Assembly: GCA_040081075.1 (NCBI GenBank)
Contig: JBEBHJ010000064.1
Location: 1 to 20,679 of the forward strand
Direction: 5' to 3'
Length of the DNA: 20,679 bases
Origin: JANJUB01 sp040081075
GTDB lineage: Bacteria > Armatimonadota > Fimbriimonadia > Fimbriimonadales > Fimbriimonadaceae
Below, piece by piece: positions 1 through 5,517 of the stretch (positions are counted from its first letter, which is position 1; each line of letters starts with the position of its first letter). A program made the translations under genes and the position numbers. Under the pieces are notes generated by a model. That model was given only the letters and a program-made list of their open reading frames with translations. It did not search any database and was not told the DNA's origin.

Positions 1-31
1 ATAGGTCCTATAAGACCTATATGACCTATAA
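1..31. repeat. 9-nt tandem repeats of the type GACCTATAW, cut by the window edge
   Basis: Three units spaced exactly nine bases apart are visible: GTCCTATAA (5-13), GACCTATAT (14-22) and GACCTATAA (23-31). The first four bases look like the end of an earlier, partly inverted unit (ATAGG). The array ends 18 bases before the start codon of the four-helix remnant, so it sits in its promoter or leader. CCTATA is constant and the junction bases vary. I recall similar CCTATA-rich arrays in front of four-helix-bundle genes in other bacteria but cannot verify this here. The true length is unknown because the window starts inside it. Confidence 0.7.
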
Positions 32-49
32 AGAGGGTAAAACCTCCAA

Positions 50-196
50 ATGGACGAGCCCCTGATCAAGCCTCACGGCGGATATCAGGGGCTTCGCTCT
101 TTCCAGATGTCGGAGATCGTCTACGACGGAACCGTCGTCTTCACCCGGCTCTATCTTGACAAGCGATCGCGAACCGTTGACCTATCATTCCAATAA
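50..196 (+). pseudogene. Truncated N-terminus of a 'four helix bundle suffix domain' protein
   Basis: An ATG at 50 opens a 48-codon frame ending at TAA 194-196. The peptide contains PHGGYQGLRSFQMSEIVYDG and then a DKRSRT motif. This matches my memory of the N-terminal part of the four-helix-bundle (23S rRNA intervening-sequence protein-like) family with a suffix domain, whose members are usually around 200 residues. Here the frame stops straight after DKRSRT, just before the conserved helix that normally follows. None of the missing part is recognisable in any frame between 197 and 355, so the rest seems deleted rather than frameshifted. A GAGG at 33-36 could be a weak ribosome site, but it can pair with CCTC at 43-46. 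The family's biochemical role is unknown; the family call is from memory. Confidence 0.6.
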
Positions 197-242
197 CCCA
201 TTTCCTCCCTCCTTTCACTCCCATCCTCACGAATACTTGCCG

Positions 243-284
243 AATCTTCAGGAAAATTTGATGAATATTCCTGAAGATTTTTCT
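243..284 (+). terminator. Inverted repeat followed by a T-run, possible terminator
   Basis: The arms AATCTTCAGGAA (243-254) and TTCCTGAAGATT (268-279) are perfect 12-base inverted complements around a 13-base AT-rich loop. A run of T follows (TTTTTCTC from about 278). The stem is AT-rich for a terminator, so an operator-like dyad is the alternative. It lies downstream of the four-helix remnant and upstream of the next gene on the same strand. Confidence 0.45.
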
Positions 285-307
285 CTGCCTCCTACCTATT
301 TGCCCAA

Positions 308-319
308 TCTTCGCGAAGA
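308..319. promoter_or_regulatory. Perfect 12-bp palindrome upstream of the FN3-like gene
   Basis: TCTTCGCGAAGA reads identically on both strands. It lies 15 bases before a strong AGGAGG sequence (334-339), in the leader or promoter area of the gene at 398. A dimeric regulator could bind it, but no factor is suggested by the sequence and one 12-bp palindrome can occur by chance. Confidence 0.3.
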
Positions 320-397
320 ACCCTGAGGAAATTAGGAGGATGAGCCGAGAAGTTTATGGGGCACTCTCGTAAGCAAGACCCCAGGAACAACCACCTC

Positions 398-1039
398 ATG
401 ACTCAGAACATCCCCGATACAGATATTGAATTTCGGCAGTGGGGGTCGAATTTTGTTTTGCAATGCCAAGCCCATGCCGCCGAACTTGGTCTTTCGCCTG
501 CCGATTTAGCTGCGTTAGGAGAGGTTAGCTCGGGTTGTGTTCAAGCTTCTACCAATCTTGAAAGGGCTAGGGCCGCTTATCATGGGGCGGTCGCCACCAA
601 GCGCATCGCTTTTGAAGGTGCAGAAGCCACTTATCGCCGATTCGCTAAACAGTTCATGGCGAATCCTGCCTTACCCGTTAGCGTCCTTAGTGCTCTCGGA
701 TTTGGCGTTACGCCTCCTCAGACCTCATCCGTAACTACCCCAAGGGACTTAGCCGCAACCGGCTTCAGCAACGGTCAGAACCGACTTGTTTGGAATCGGT
801 CGGGAAACAGCAAGGCCACGGTTTTCCTGATCGAAGCACTTTTCGGCGGCTCATCGGAGTGGATTCAGGTTGGCGCGACAACCAAATCCAAATTCGATCA
901 CGCCGGCCACATCCCCGGCGTGCAGGTGATCTACCGCGTTCGAGCCCAACGCGCCAACGCGATAAGTTCTCCAAGTAACACTGCGATTCTGTATGCTAAA
1001 GAGACGGCACATCCCGAGGTCCTTCAGAAAGCAGCCTGA
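398..1039 (+). CDS. Hypothetical protein with C-terminal fibronectin type III-like domain
   Basis: This is a 213-residue soluble protein with no signal peptide or membrane segment. The first ~95 residues are helical and Ala-rich (LSPADLAALGEVSSGCVQAS, then an ERARAAYHGAV helix). They resemble the start of a common bacterial hypothetical family that opens with a short acidic segment and a 'F..W..NF' stretch. The last ~90 residues form a fibronectin-III-like beta-sandwich (RLVWNRS early, VIYRVRAQR and SSPSNTAIL late). I chose ATG 398 because MTQNIPDTD matches how such proteins usually begin and AGGA lies 11 bases upstream. An in-frame ATG at 356 would add 14 residues, but its AGGAGG sits 16 bases away. 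Function unknown. It converges on another FN3-like gene. Confidence 0.7.
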   Translation: MTQNIPDTDIEFRQWGSNFVLQCQAHAAELGLSPADLAALGEVSSGCVQASTNLERARAAYHGAVATKRIAFEGAEATYRRFAKQFMANPALPVSVLSALGFGVTPPQTSSVTTPRDLAATGFSNGQNRLVWNRSGNSKATVFLIEALFGGSSEWIQVGATTKSKFDHAGHIPGVQVIYRVRAQRANAISSPSNTAILYAKETAHPEVLQKAA

Positions 1040-1060
1040 TCACTAAGTTGTCCCCCAGAA

Positions 1061-1432
1061 CTACGGAGTCGGCGTGACCGCCACGACCGCCGAGTTGCCG
1101 CTTTCTCCTACCACGCTATCCGCGCTAACGACATAGTAATAAGTAGTCCCGTTCGTCAGCCCTGTATCCGTAAATGCGGGAACGTTGGGGCCGGCGACTA
1201 CACTAAACGGGCCGCCAATGGCAAGTGAGCGCTTCACATTGTAGTGAGTCGCGCCGTTGCTTGGGTTCCAGGTCAACGTTGCTTCCGTGTTCCCGGGAAT
1301 TCCGGCTAGGCCGGTTGGGATCGATGGTGCACCGAGCGTGTTACCGCCTCCGCCGCAGGCCAGAACGACGAGAGCTCCAAAAATAAATGCGACGGGGCGG
1401 ACGAAACCTGCGGGATTCTTCATAGTTGCCAT
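1061..1432 (-). CDS. Fibronectin type III domain lipoprotein
   Basis: This 123-residue protein has a lipoprotein signal peptide (hydrophobic AFIFGALVVLAC, lipidated Cys26), a short Gly linker, and one fibronectin-III domain filling residues ~35-121. FN3 marks are PTGLAGIPGN at the start, TLTWNPS with the B-strand Trp, a TYYYVVSA strand, and GNSAVVAVTP at the end. It is probably displayed on a membrane surface as a binding or spacer module; no enzymatic part is present. A second in-frame ATG at 1423 gives a signal peptide starting MKNPAGF and is equally possible, since neither start has a clear ribosome site. The 21-base gap to the convergent FN3-like gene holds no terminator. Confidence 0.78.
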   Translation of the reverse strand: MATMKNPAGFVRPVAFIFGALVVLACGGGGNTLGAPSIPTGLAGIPGNTEATLTWNPSNGATHYNVKRSLAIGGPFSVVAGPNVPAFTDTGLTNGTTYYYVVSADSVVGESGNSAVVAVTPTP

Positions 1433-1525
1433 GTACTACGAGCCCGCGGGTCTTTGTGTGACGGATGCCGCAAGTTTTTAGCTCAAACCACATTGTTTGG
1501 GCGAGAATTTGGTGCAAGCTAGCGC

Positions 1526-1531
1526 TATAAT
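1526..1531 (+). promoter_or_regulatory. -10 box TATAAT, six bases before ATG 1538 (leaderless start)
   Basis: A perfect TATAAT is followed by exactly six bases and then the ATG. Transcription initiating about seven bases past the hexamer would start at or next to the A of the start codon. No Shine-Dalgarno sequence is present. No convincing -35 is seen. Confidence 0.6.
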
Positions 1532-1537
1532 CCATAC

Positions 1538-1771
1538 ATGCGAAGTTCGGCGTTCCGACGCGCACACGTGGCGCGTCGCAAAAAGTGGGCTCGGGAGATT
1601 GTGGCGAGATATCTCGATCTGGACTCGCCCAAAGGGCGGCGCGAAGTTGGTCGCGTTGCTGTTCACCACACGTATTGCGGATGCCTCCATTGCCGAGCCC
1701 CGAAGTTACTCGATATCCCACACCCGGCCGACCGAAGATCCGACGATGCTGACCGCGATGCTTTGAAGTGA
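1538..1771 (+). CDS. Small basic protein with CxCxxC motif
   Basis: This 77-residue protein has a strongly basic N-terminal half (RRAHVARRKKWAREIVARYL) followed by HHTYCGCLHCRAP, giving Cys47, Cys49 and Cys52 with His43/His44 nearby. The layout resembles a widespread family of 60-90-residue bacterial proteins. In that family a basic helix and a 'DPRRVG'-like segment precede a CSCxMCGNPR-type knuckle; here RREVGRV and CGCLHCRAP occupy those places. The Cys/His cluster could bind zinc and the basic helix could bind nucleic acid, but both are inference. The -10 box six bases upstream supports this start over other frames, which also read through the region. The last ~20 residues are charged and probably disordered. 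Confidence 0.65.
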   Translation: MRSSAFRRAHVARRKKWAREIVARYLDLDSPKGRREVGRVAVHHTYCGCLHCRAPKLLDIPHPADRRSDDADRDALK

Positions 1772-1783
1772 TTGGTTACAGCA

Positions 1784-2191
1784 TCAATGCGGACGCGTGG
1801 CTTGCCGCTTGAAGTAACGTTCACCGTCTCGTGGGCTAAAGAAGGTCAAAATGGTCAAGTCTTGACCGAAGGCAATGAAGTCTCCTGACCTTTGATCAAA
1901 ACGCGTGCGAGCTTCATCAGCGCGGATGATTTGCAGAATGGGTCCGCCTACTGGTGCATCACGAAGGATTCGGGCGCGACTGAGATACTCGCTTTGAGTG
2001 ATTGAGCCGAACTCGCTTCCATGCTTTGAGTAATGTTCTCGAAGATGCTCCTCGGAAGCGAAACCGAACTCTGGACCTAAGACTTGGACGCTCGCTTGGG
2101 GCGGTTCTGCAGTCGGGGACTCCGAGCGAGGCGCGCAGCTGATGGCGACCACGAGGAGGATAAACGGAAGCAAATAGAGCCGCTTAAGCAT
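1784..2191 (-). CDS. Lipoprotein with polymorphic-toxin-like (BECR-type) nuclease domain
   Basis: This is a 135-residue protein. A lipoprotein signal peptide ends at Cys19 (VVAISC), followed by a Pro/Glu/Ser linker. A compact domain at ~40-130 contains HYSKHGSEFG (53-62), SEYLSRAR (67-74), an RFDQRSGDF strand (97-105) and TILTFFSPRDGERYFKRQ (113-130). That order (H..KHG.EFG, EYL..A, R-[FY]-[DN]..[TS]G.F, T-[IL].T[FY]F.P..G) matches a module found at C-termini of secreted polymorphic toxins and phage proteins, thought to have the barnase/EndoU/colicin E5-D/RelE (BECR) RNase fold. His53, His57 and Arg97 are candidate active-site residues. No adjacent antitoxin is evident, so it may be a domesticated envelope protein. 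ATG 2191 is preferred over GTG 2194 because TAAACT lies six bases before it. The metalloprotease gene ends 21 bases upstream. Confidence 0.7.
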   Translation of the reverse strand: MLKRLYLLPFILLVVAISCAPRSESPTAEPPQASVQVLGPEFGFASEEHLREHYSKHGSEFGSITQSEYLSRARILRDAPVGGPILQIIRADEARTRFDQRSGDFIAFGQDLTILTFFSPRDGERYFKRQATRPH

Positions 2192-2197
2192 CACTCA

Positions 2198-2203
2198 AGT
2201 TTA
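2198..2203 (-). promoter_or_regulatory. -10 box TAAACT, six bases before ATG 2191 (leaderless start)
   Basis: Read on the minus strand, TAAACT is followed by six bases and then ATG 2191. It sits in the 21-base gap after the metalloprotease gene, so the lipoprotein may have its own promoter although the genes are co-directional. The hexamer decides between the adjacent GTG (2194) and ATG (2191) starts in favour of ATG. Confidence 0.5.
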
Positions 2204-2212
2204 GCCACTCTG

Positions 2213-3160
2213 CTAAAAAGAAACCTTGGCCAAAGCCGCTCGATCCCGGGCGGTTAACTCCAGGTTGGTTGGAATGCGATTACCCCGTTCCACTGCGCTC
2301 ATCAGCGCGTCATCTCCCTCTACGTGCTCGACGCCAACCGCGTGACCTAGCTCGTGGGCGAGAACGACAGCCAAATGCGCCTCGTTGTGAAATGAGTAGA
2401 TGGAAATGGCATCAACTTGAATGGATACTTTGCCCCCAATACTGGACTGGGTAAAGCGACATTCACCGATCCTGACGGGGGTTGCTTGCTGGTTCGTGGC
2501 CTTCGCGCTTAGGTTGTATCGCTTTACTTCGGCGTTCAGAGAGTCCACCATTCGATTTGCTTCTTGACGTAGGGCTTCAACTTCTTGCTCTTGCCGCGCC
2601 AGATTCTCCTGCTCGGTTTGCAGGCGGGTGCGTTCGGATTCAAACTCGGCCACATCAACTTCGGTCGCGATCCCTGTGGCATTCGATCGTTCAACGTTGC
2701 GATTGTGGGCGTCTAGGGCGCTCTTGTATAACGAGATTCTCGACTTCAGATCGGCCGCCGCTGCTTGATAGTTCCGGCTCGCTGCTTCGCACTGGCCCCG
2801 CAAAACTGTCACCGCTTCTTCATCGGTTTTCATGGCGATCAGGCGCTGTTGCCGCTCATCAAATATAAGCTCAACCGGAAAACCATCTGGGCTGTACTGA
2901 AAGAGCTTGCGACCCGCTGCGGTTTCCCAAAGTGCGATCCCCTTTTCGATTGCACTGCGAACTTGCCCCTCGGTTACGTTGAACATTGGATCGATGCGAC
3001 CGATGCGCCACTTTAAGGGAAACTCCCGCTCCCCAACGTGCTCATCGATATCGACCAAAGGGTCGAGCCCAGGCCCTCTACTGCAAGCAACCAGTAACAT
3101 GCAAGTTAGGACCACGCCGACAACGCCTAACGCTCTCTTCAACCCCTGGAAACCGCCCAT
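2213..3160 (-). CDS. Matrixin-like zinc metalloprotease lipoprotein with coiled-coil insert
   Basis: This is a 315-residue protein with a lipoprotein signal peptide (LTCMLLVAC, Cys26). Residues ~50-100 resemble the start of a matrixin-type domain: PLKWRIG, then VRSAIEKGIALWETAAGRKLF. A long charged helical stretch at ~115-215, rich in Glu/Gln/Arg heptads, predicts a coiled coil inserted before the active site. The zinc motif HELGHAVGVEH is at 269-279 (three His ligands plus catalytic Glu), and Met287 in ALMSA suits a metzincin Met-turn. It is probably a membrane-anchored protease outside the cytoplasm; the substrate is unknown. The frame stays open upstream, but I start at ATG 3160 because it gives a complete signal peptide and has an extended -10 just upstream. 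A coiled coil between the two halves of a matrixin fold is unusual. Confidence 0.82.
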   Translation of the reverse strand: MGGFQGLKRALGVVGVVLTCMLLVACSRGPGLDPLVDIDEHVGEREFPLKWRIGRIDPMFNVTEGQVRSAIEKGIALWETAAGRKLFQYSPDGFPVELIFDERQQRLIAMKTDEEAVTVLRGQCEAASRNYQAAAADLKSRISLYKSALDAHNRNVERSNATGIATEVDVAEFESERTRLQTEQENLARQEQEVEALRQEANRMVDSLNAEVKRYNLSAKATNQQATPVRIGECRFTQSSIGGKVSIQVDAISIYSFHNEAHLAVVLAHELGHAVGVEHVEGDDALMSAVERGNRIPTNLELTARDRAALAKVSF

Positions 3161-3172
3161 CCGTACCGCTGG

Positions 3173-3178
3173 ATCATA
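3173..3178 (-). promoter_or_regulatory. Extended -10 (TGGTATGAT) for the metalloprotease gene
   Basis: The minus strand reads TGGTATGAT, a TGn extended -10 with TATGAT at 3173-3178, 12 bases before ATG 3160. It predicts a leader of about five bases, too short for a normal ribosome site. Confidence 0.45.
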
Positions 3179-3281
3179 CCATTTGCTCAGGGCGTGGCAA
3201 AGCAAGTCAAATGTCGGAACCAGAACAGATCCGCAAGGTGATCCCATTGGGTCATCGTGCCCAAGCGGCCAAGATTCGCCG

Positions 3282-3287
3282 TAAACT
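3282..3287 (+). promoter_or_regulatory. -10 box TAAACT, seven bases before ATG 3295
   Basis: TAAACT is followed by seven bases and the ATG of the amidohydrolase gene. This supports 3295 as the start over in-frame upstream ATGs (3211 and earlier), which would bury the signal peptide inside the protein. Confidence 0.45.
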
Positions 3288-3294
3288 AGATCCA

Positions 3295-4116
3295 ATGAAG
3301 CAGTTGCTACTCGTGCTAAGCTTGCTTGTCTCGGCAACAGTTCCTGCCTGCACAATCTTTGTGGTGGCTCGGGGAGGCGAGGTTTTTGCAGCGGGGAACG
3401 AGGATGAAGCCAATGATCCATCCCTTTCCGAACACTACGTCCGATTCGTTCCCGCCAGCGAGGAGAAGGGCACGCTTGGATTCGTGGCTTTTGGCTACAA
3501 GAAGAATCCATTCTCCGACGAAGCCGCTATGAACGAGGCTGGCCTCTTTTTCGATTACAATGCGCTGGAAAAGCTGGATGTACCTCGCGAAGGCAAGCCG
3601 AAAGGGAATTTTAGCAGCGTATACAAGATGCTTACGACTTGCAAAAACGTTCAGCAGGCGGTTAGCTTTTTGGAAGGATTGGACCTTCCCTTCTTCAGCG
3701 CTGGCCAGATGGTAGTCGGCGATGCAACAGGTGCCTCGGCCATCATTGAGCGGCAGGCGACGACATGGCGAAGAAAGGGCATGGACTACCAAATCGGAAC
3801 CAACTTTCGAACAAGCACCACACCGCTCGCCCAGATAACTTGTCCGCGCTACAAAACTTGCGATGCCAGACTCGGCATGAACAAACCCCTAACCGTCGAT
3901 GCTCTAAGCCAGGTTTTGAACCAAGTCAAGGCGGCCGAGAACTCCGGTTCGATGACTTGGTATTCCGTTATTTGCGACTTAAAGCGAGGCCAGGTGAACC
4001 TCTACCGGAAGGGCAACTTTGAACGGAGAACGACTTTTTCGCTTGCTGAAGAGTTGAAGCGAGGCGCTCGAAAGTTGGACATGGACGAGTTTATCGCAAG
4101 CCAAGTTTCAAGCTAG
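3295..4116 (+). CDS. Secreted N-terminal-Cys amidohydrolase (linear amide C-N hydrolase / C45-like family)
   Basis: This is a 273-residue protein. A signal peptide (KQLLLVLSLLVSATVPA) is followed at residue 19 by CTIFVVARGGEVFAAGNEDE. This fits N-terminal-nucleophile hydrolases of the penicillin V acylase / bile salt hydrolase / acyl-CoA:6-APA acyltransferase superfamily, where the exposed Cys is the nucleophile and C-T-x-F....G....[AG]-[RN]-N-x-[DE] is typical. Other family marks are MNEAGLFFDYNA, GQMVVGDATGASAIIE, YQIGTNFR and TWYSVICDLKRGQVNLY; the last is characteristic of the C45 side. It should cleave linear amides or acyl-amino compounds outside the cytoplasm; substrate unknown. Signal peptidase cleavage directly before Cys19 would itself expose the nucleophile, though lipidation of that Cys would block activity. 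There is no proper lipobox (VPAC). Confidence 0.8.
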   Translation: MKQLLLVLSLLVSATVPACTIFVVARGGEVFAAGNEDEANDPSLSEHYVRFVPASEEKGTLGFVAFGYKKNPFSDEAAMNEAGLFFDYNALEKLDVPREGKPKGNFSSVYKMLTTCKNVQQAVSFLEGLDLPFFSAGQMVVGDATGASAIIERQATTWRRKGMDYQIGTNFRTSTTPLAQITCPRYKTCDARLGMNKPLTVDALSQVLNQVKAAENSGSMTWYSVICDLKRGQVNLYRKGNFERRTTFSLAEELKRGARKLDMDEFIASQVSS

Positions 4117-4196
4117 CAAGTTCACCAGAGGCATTCTTCTCTTGGGGCTTTCTTGGCCTGGACCAAGCGTTTCATCGGAAACATCACAATGGACCA

Positions 4197-4796
4197 TCAA
4201 GGAAGGCTCCGGCGTCGCTGCCATTTTAAGTCAACGACTATCCGTTTGTTCAACTTACCGCTCCACGTGACGTTAAGACCGTGACTCTTGAGAACCCGAA
4301 CAACCTCCCTTGCGATATTCAGGTGCGCAAGTGTCCACCGCTTCCTTGAGCCGTAAGACAGCAGGATTCCGTAACCTTCGGCTGCAGACTCTGTATCCTG
4401 CTCGTGATAAAACGTGTAACCGCGTATACGCGATCCTGCGTCCAACCGCCGATTGCACTCTTCATGCGCCTGGGCCGCTCCGCAGGTTTGACAGCACACG
4501 GCGTTTTGAATAGCCACAATTCCACGGTTGTTGAGTTCGGCAAAACCCGCATCAAGGCGATCGCAGTCGGTCACTTCTGGCCAGTTTCGCTGCTCCTCAA
4601 GGTGTCGCAAAATTGCTTCGTGCGTCATCCTCTGGGCGATGGGGGTGAGATACTCCCTGGGCGGATCATCGACGAAGACCTCGACGGCACTCACTGCGAT
4701 TTCAGATTCACTGTTAAATCCGGCGGCCACCTCCGTGTCAATGAACCCCCGTAAGTCATCCAGTACTTCGGCTTCCCCTTCCCCGCTCATAATCAT
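4197..4796 (-). CDS. DUF6891 family protein
   Basis: This is a 199-residue soluble protein. The DUF6891 pattern, from memory, is: an N-terminal helical part with FVDDPP (~41-46), a central AVCCQTCGAA (99-108), RGYTFYHEQDTESA (125-138), a short GILLSYG strand, an AREVVRVLKSHGLNVTWSG segment (162-180), and a terminal RIVVDLKWQRRR. Cys101, Cys102 and Cys105 could bind metal or form a redox pair. The function of DUF6891 is not known; relatives occur in actinobacterial and myxobacterial regions rich in orphan 'immunity-like' genes. ATG 4790 is an alternative start two codons in. It is convergent with the amidohydrolase gene, with 80 bases between and no terminator seen. Confidence 0.75.
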   Translation of the reverse strand: MIMSGEGEAEVLDDLRGFIDTEVAAGFNSESEIAVSAVEVFVDDPPREYLTPIAQRMTHEAILRHLEEQRNWPEVTDCDRLDAGFAELNNRGIVAIQNAVCCQTCGAAQAHEECNRRLDAGSRIRGYTFYHEQDTESAAEGYGILLSYGSRKRWTLAHLNIAREVVRVLKSHGLNVTWSGKLNKRIVVDLKWQRRRSLP

Positions 4797-5004
4797 AGCA
4801 GAAACTTTTCGGTGCCCAGCGAAGTTGTTCCCCGCGCAACGAGATGTGGTTCGTCCGAAACGACACGATCAACCGCCGCCAAAGTTTGGCGATGAAAACG
4901 ACTGGAAGTCTCTAGTCCCGAAAATCGGCGAAATGGTCGGCGTCAAACCTACCTCAAATCGTTGTAAACCGGATTCGGGGCTCCGCACTATCCAGGTTCT
5001 ACGG
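4797..5004. other. 208-bp intergenic region, no gene recognised
   Basis: The stretch lies between the start of the DUF6891 gene and the stop of the DUF6584-like gene, both on the minus strand. It presumably carries the DUF6891 promoter. I see no convincing -10 at leaderless spacing, no RNA gene, and no homology-like peptide in any frame. Confidence 0.4.
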
Positions 5005-5508
5005 TCATCCAAAAACAAAATGGTAAAGCTCGACCAAGGTGCGGCAGACTGAATACATTAGGAAGACGACCACGAACCCACATCCAATTGCCCAAGCTGT
5101 ATCTTTTGTCTTCTTGGTCTTGTTGCCATTCGAGGGAACACGATGCCTCTCCAGAGCCAGACGAATCTCATCGGAAACATTGGATGACACTTGCCCTCGA
5201 AAGTTCAACCTCTTGGCAATCGCGTCTGAATCTCCGTTACACGATTTGATAAACCGAGCGATTGCCTCTGACTGTTGTTCGGTTGGCTCCTTTACCATAA
5301 ACCAAAAGCAGCCAGCCTCCACTGGGTACCCCAGGGCCCAGTTAATGTCACCCATTTTCTCGCGCAGTTTCAGGTCATCGGGAAGCGATTGGATCAAACC
5401 CCGTAGCCGGTCACGAGCGATCCCCAACCTCCCTTCGGCGATATCCTCCTCTATTTTGAGCAGCGTTTGGTCCCGTGGCACCACTTCATTTTGGCTCAAA
5501 TCTCGCAT
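5005..5508 (-). CDS. DUF6584-like protein with C-terminal membrane anchor
   Basis: This is a 167-residue protein. The N-terminal ~70 residues (LLKIEEDIAEGRLGIARDRL, then GLIQSLPDDLKLREKMGDINWALGYPVEAGCFWFM) follow the DUF6584 pattern: a short TPR-like helical pair that counts 'arms' and then 'Y.G.P..AGR...L'. Residues ~110-125 are an amphipathic helix, followed by a Lys-rich linker (NGNKTKKTKD). A single transmembrane helix at ~138-155 (AWAIGCGFVVVFLMYSVC) then makes it a tail-anchored cytoplasmic-facing protein. Function unknown. The frame is open far upstream, but that part overlaps the divergent cytochrome gene and looks like its shadow. ATG 5508 is the only sensible start and lies nine bases from the cytochrome's ATG. 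Confidence 0.68.
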   Translation of the reverse strand: MRDLSQNEVVPRDQTLLKIEEDIAEGRLGIARDRLRGLIQSLPDDLKLREKMGDINWALGYPVEAGCFWFMVKEPTEQQSEAIARFIKSCNGDSDAIAKRLNFRGQVSSNVSDEIRLALERHRVPSNGNKTKKTKDTAWAIGCGFVVVFLMYSVCRTLVELYHFVFG

Positions 5509-5511
5509 AAT
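5506..5511 (+). promoter_or_regulatory. -10 box CATAAT, six bases before ATG 5518
   Basis: CATAAT is followed by six bases and then ATG 5518, the leaderless spacing seen elsewhere in the window. The hexamer overlaps the start codon of the divergent DUF6584-like gene (5508), so the cytochrome's -35 region must lie inside that gene. Confidence 0.5.
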
Positions 5512-5517
5512 ATCGGC

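Noticed and set aside
1..31. CRISPR-like array
   Set aside because: The units are 9 nt with no unique spacers and no cas genes nearby.
1497..1766. 89-codon plus-strand frame overlapping the CxCxxC protein
   Set aside because: Its peptide has no motif or bias. The alternative frame at 1538 has the Cys motif, basic helix and a matching -10 box.
2986..3294. Long in-frame N-terminal extension of the amidohydrolase (starts at 2986 or 3211)
   Set aside because: It would bury a good signal peptide and the N-terminal nucleophile. The 5' part overlaps the metalloprotease gene antisense, and TAAACT lies seven bases before ATG 3295.
3161..3511. 117-residue N-terminal extension of the metalloprotease on the minus strand
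   Set aside because: It is the antisense shadow of the amidohydrolase gene, has no family resemblance, and would precede an intact lipoprotein signal peptide.
4528..5052. 174-codon plus-strand frame through the DUF6891 start and the intergenic region
   Set aside because: Most of it is antisense to the DUF6891 gene, with Ser/Arg-rich composition typical of a shadow frame and no recognisable domain.
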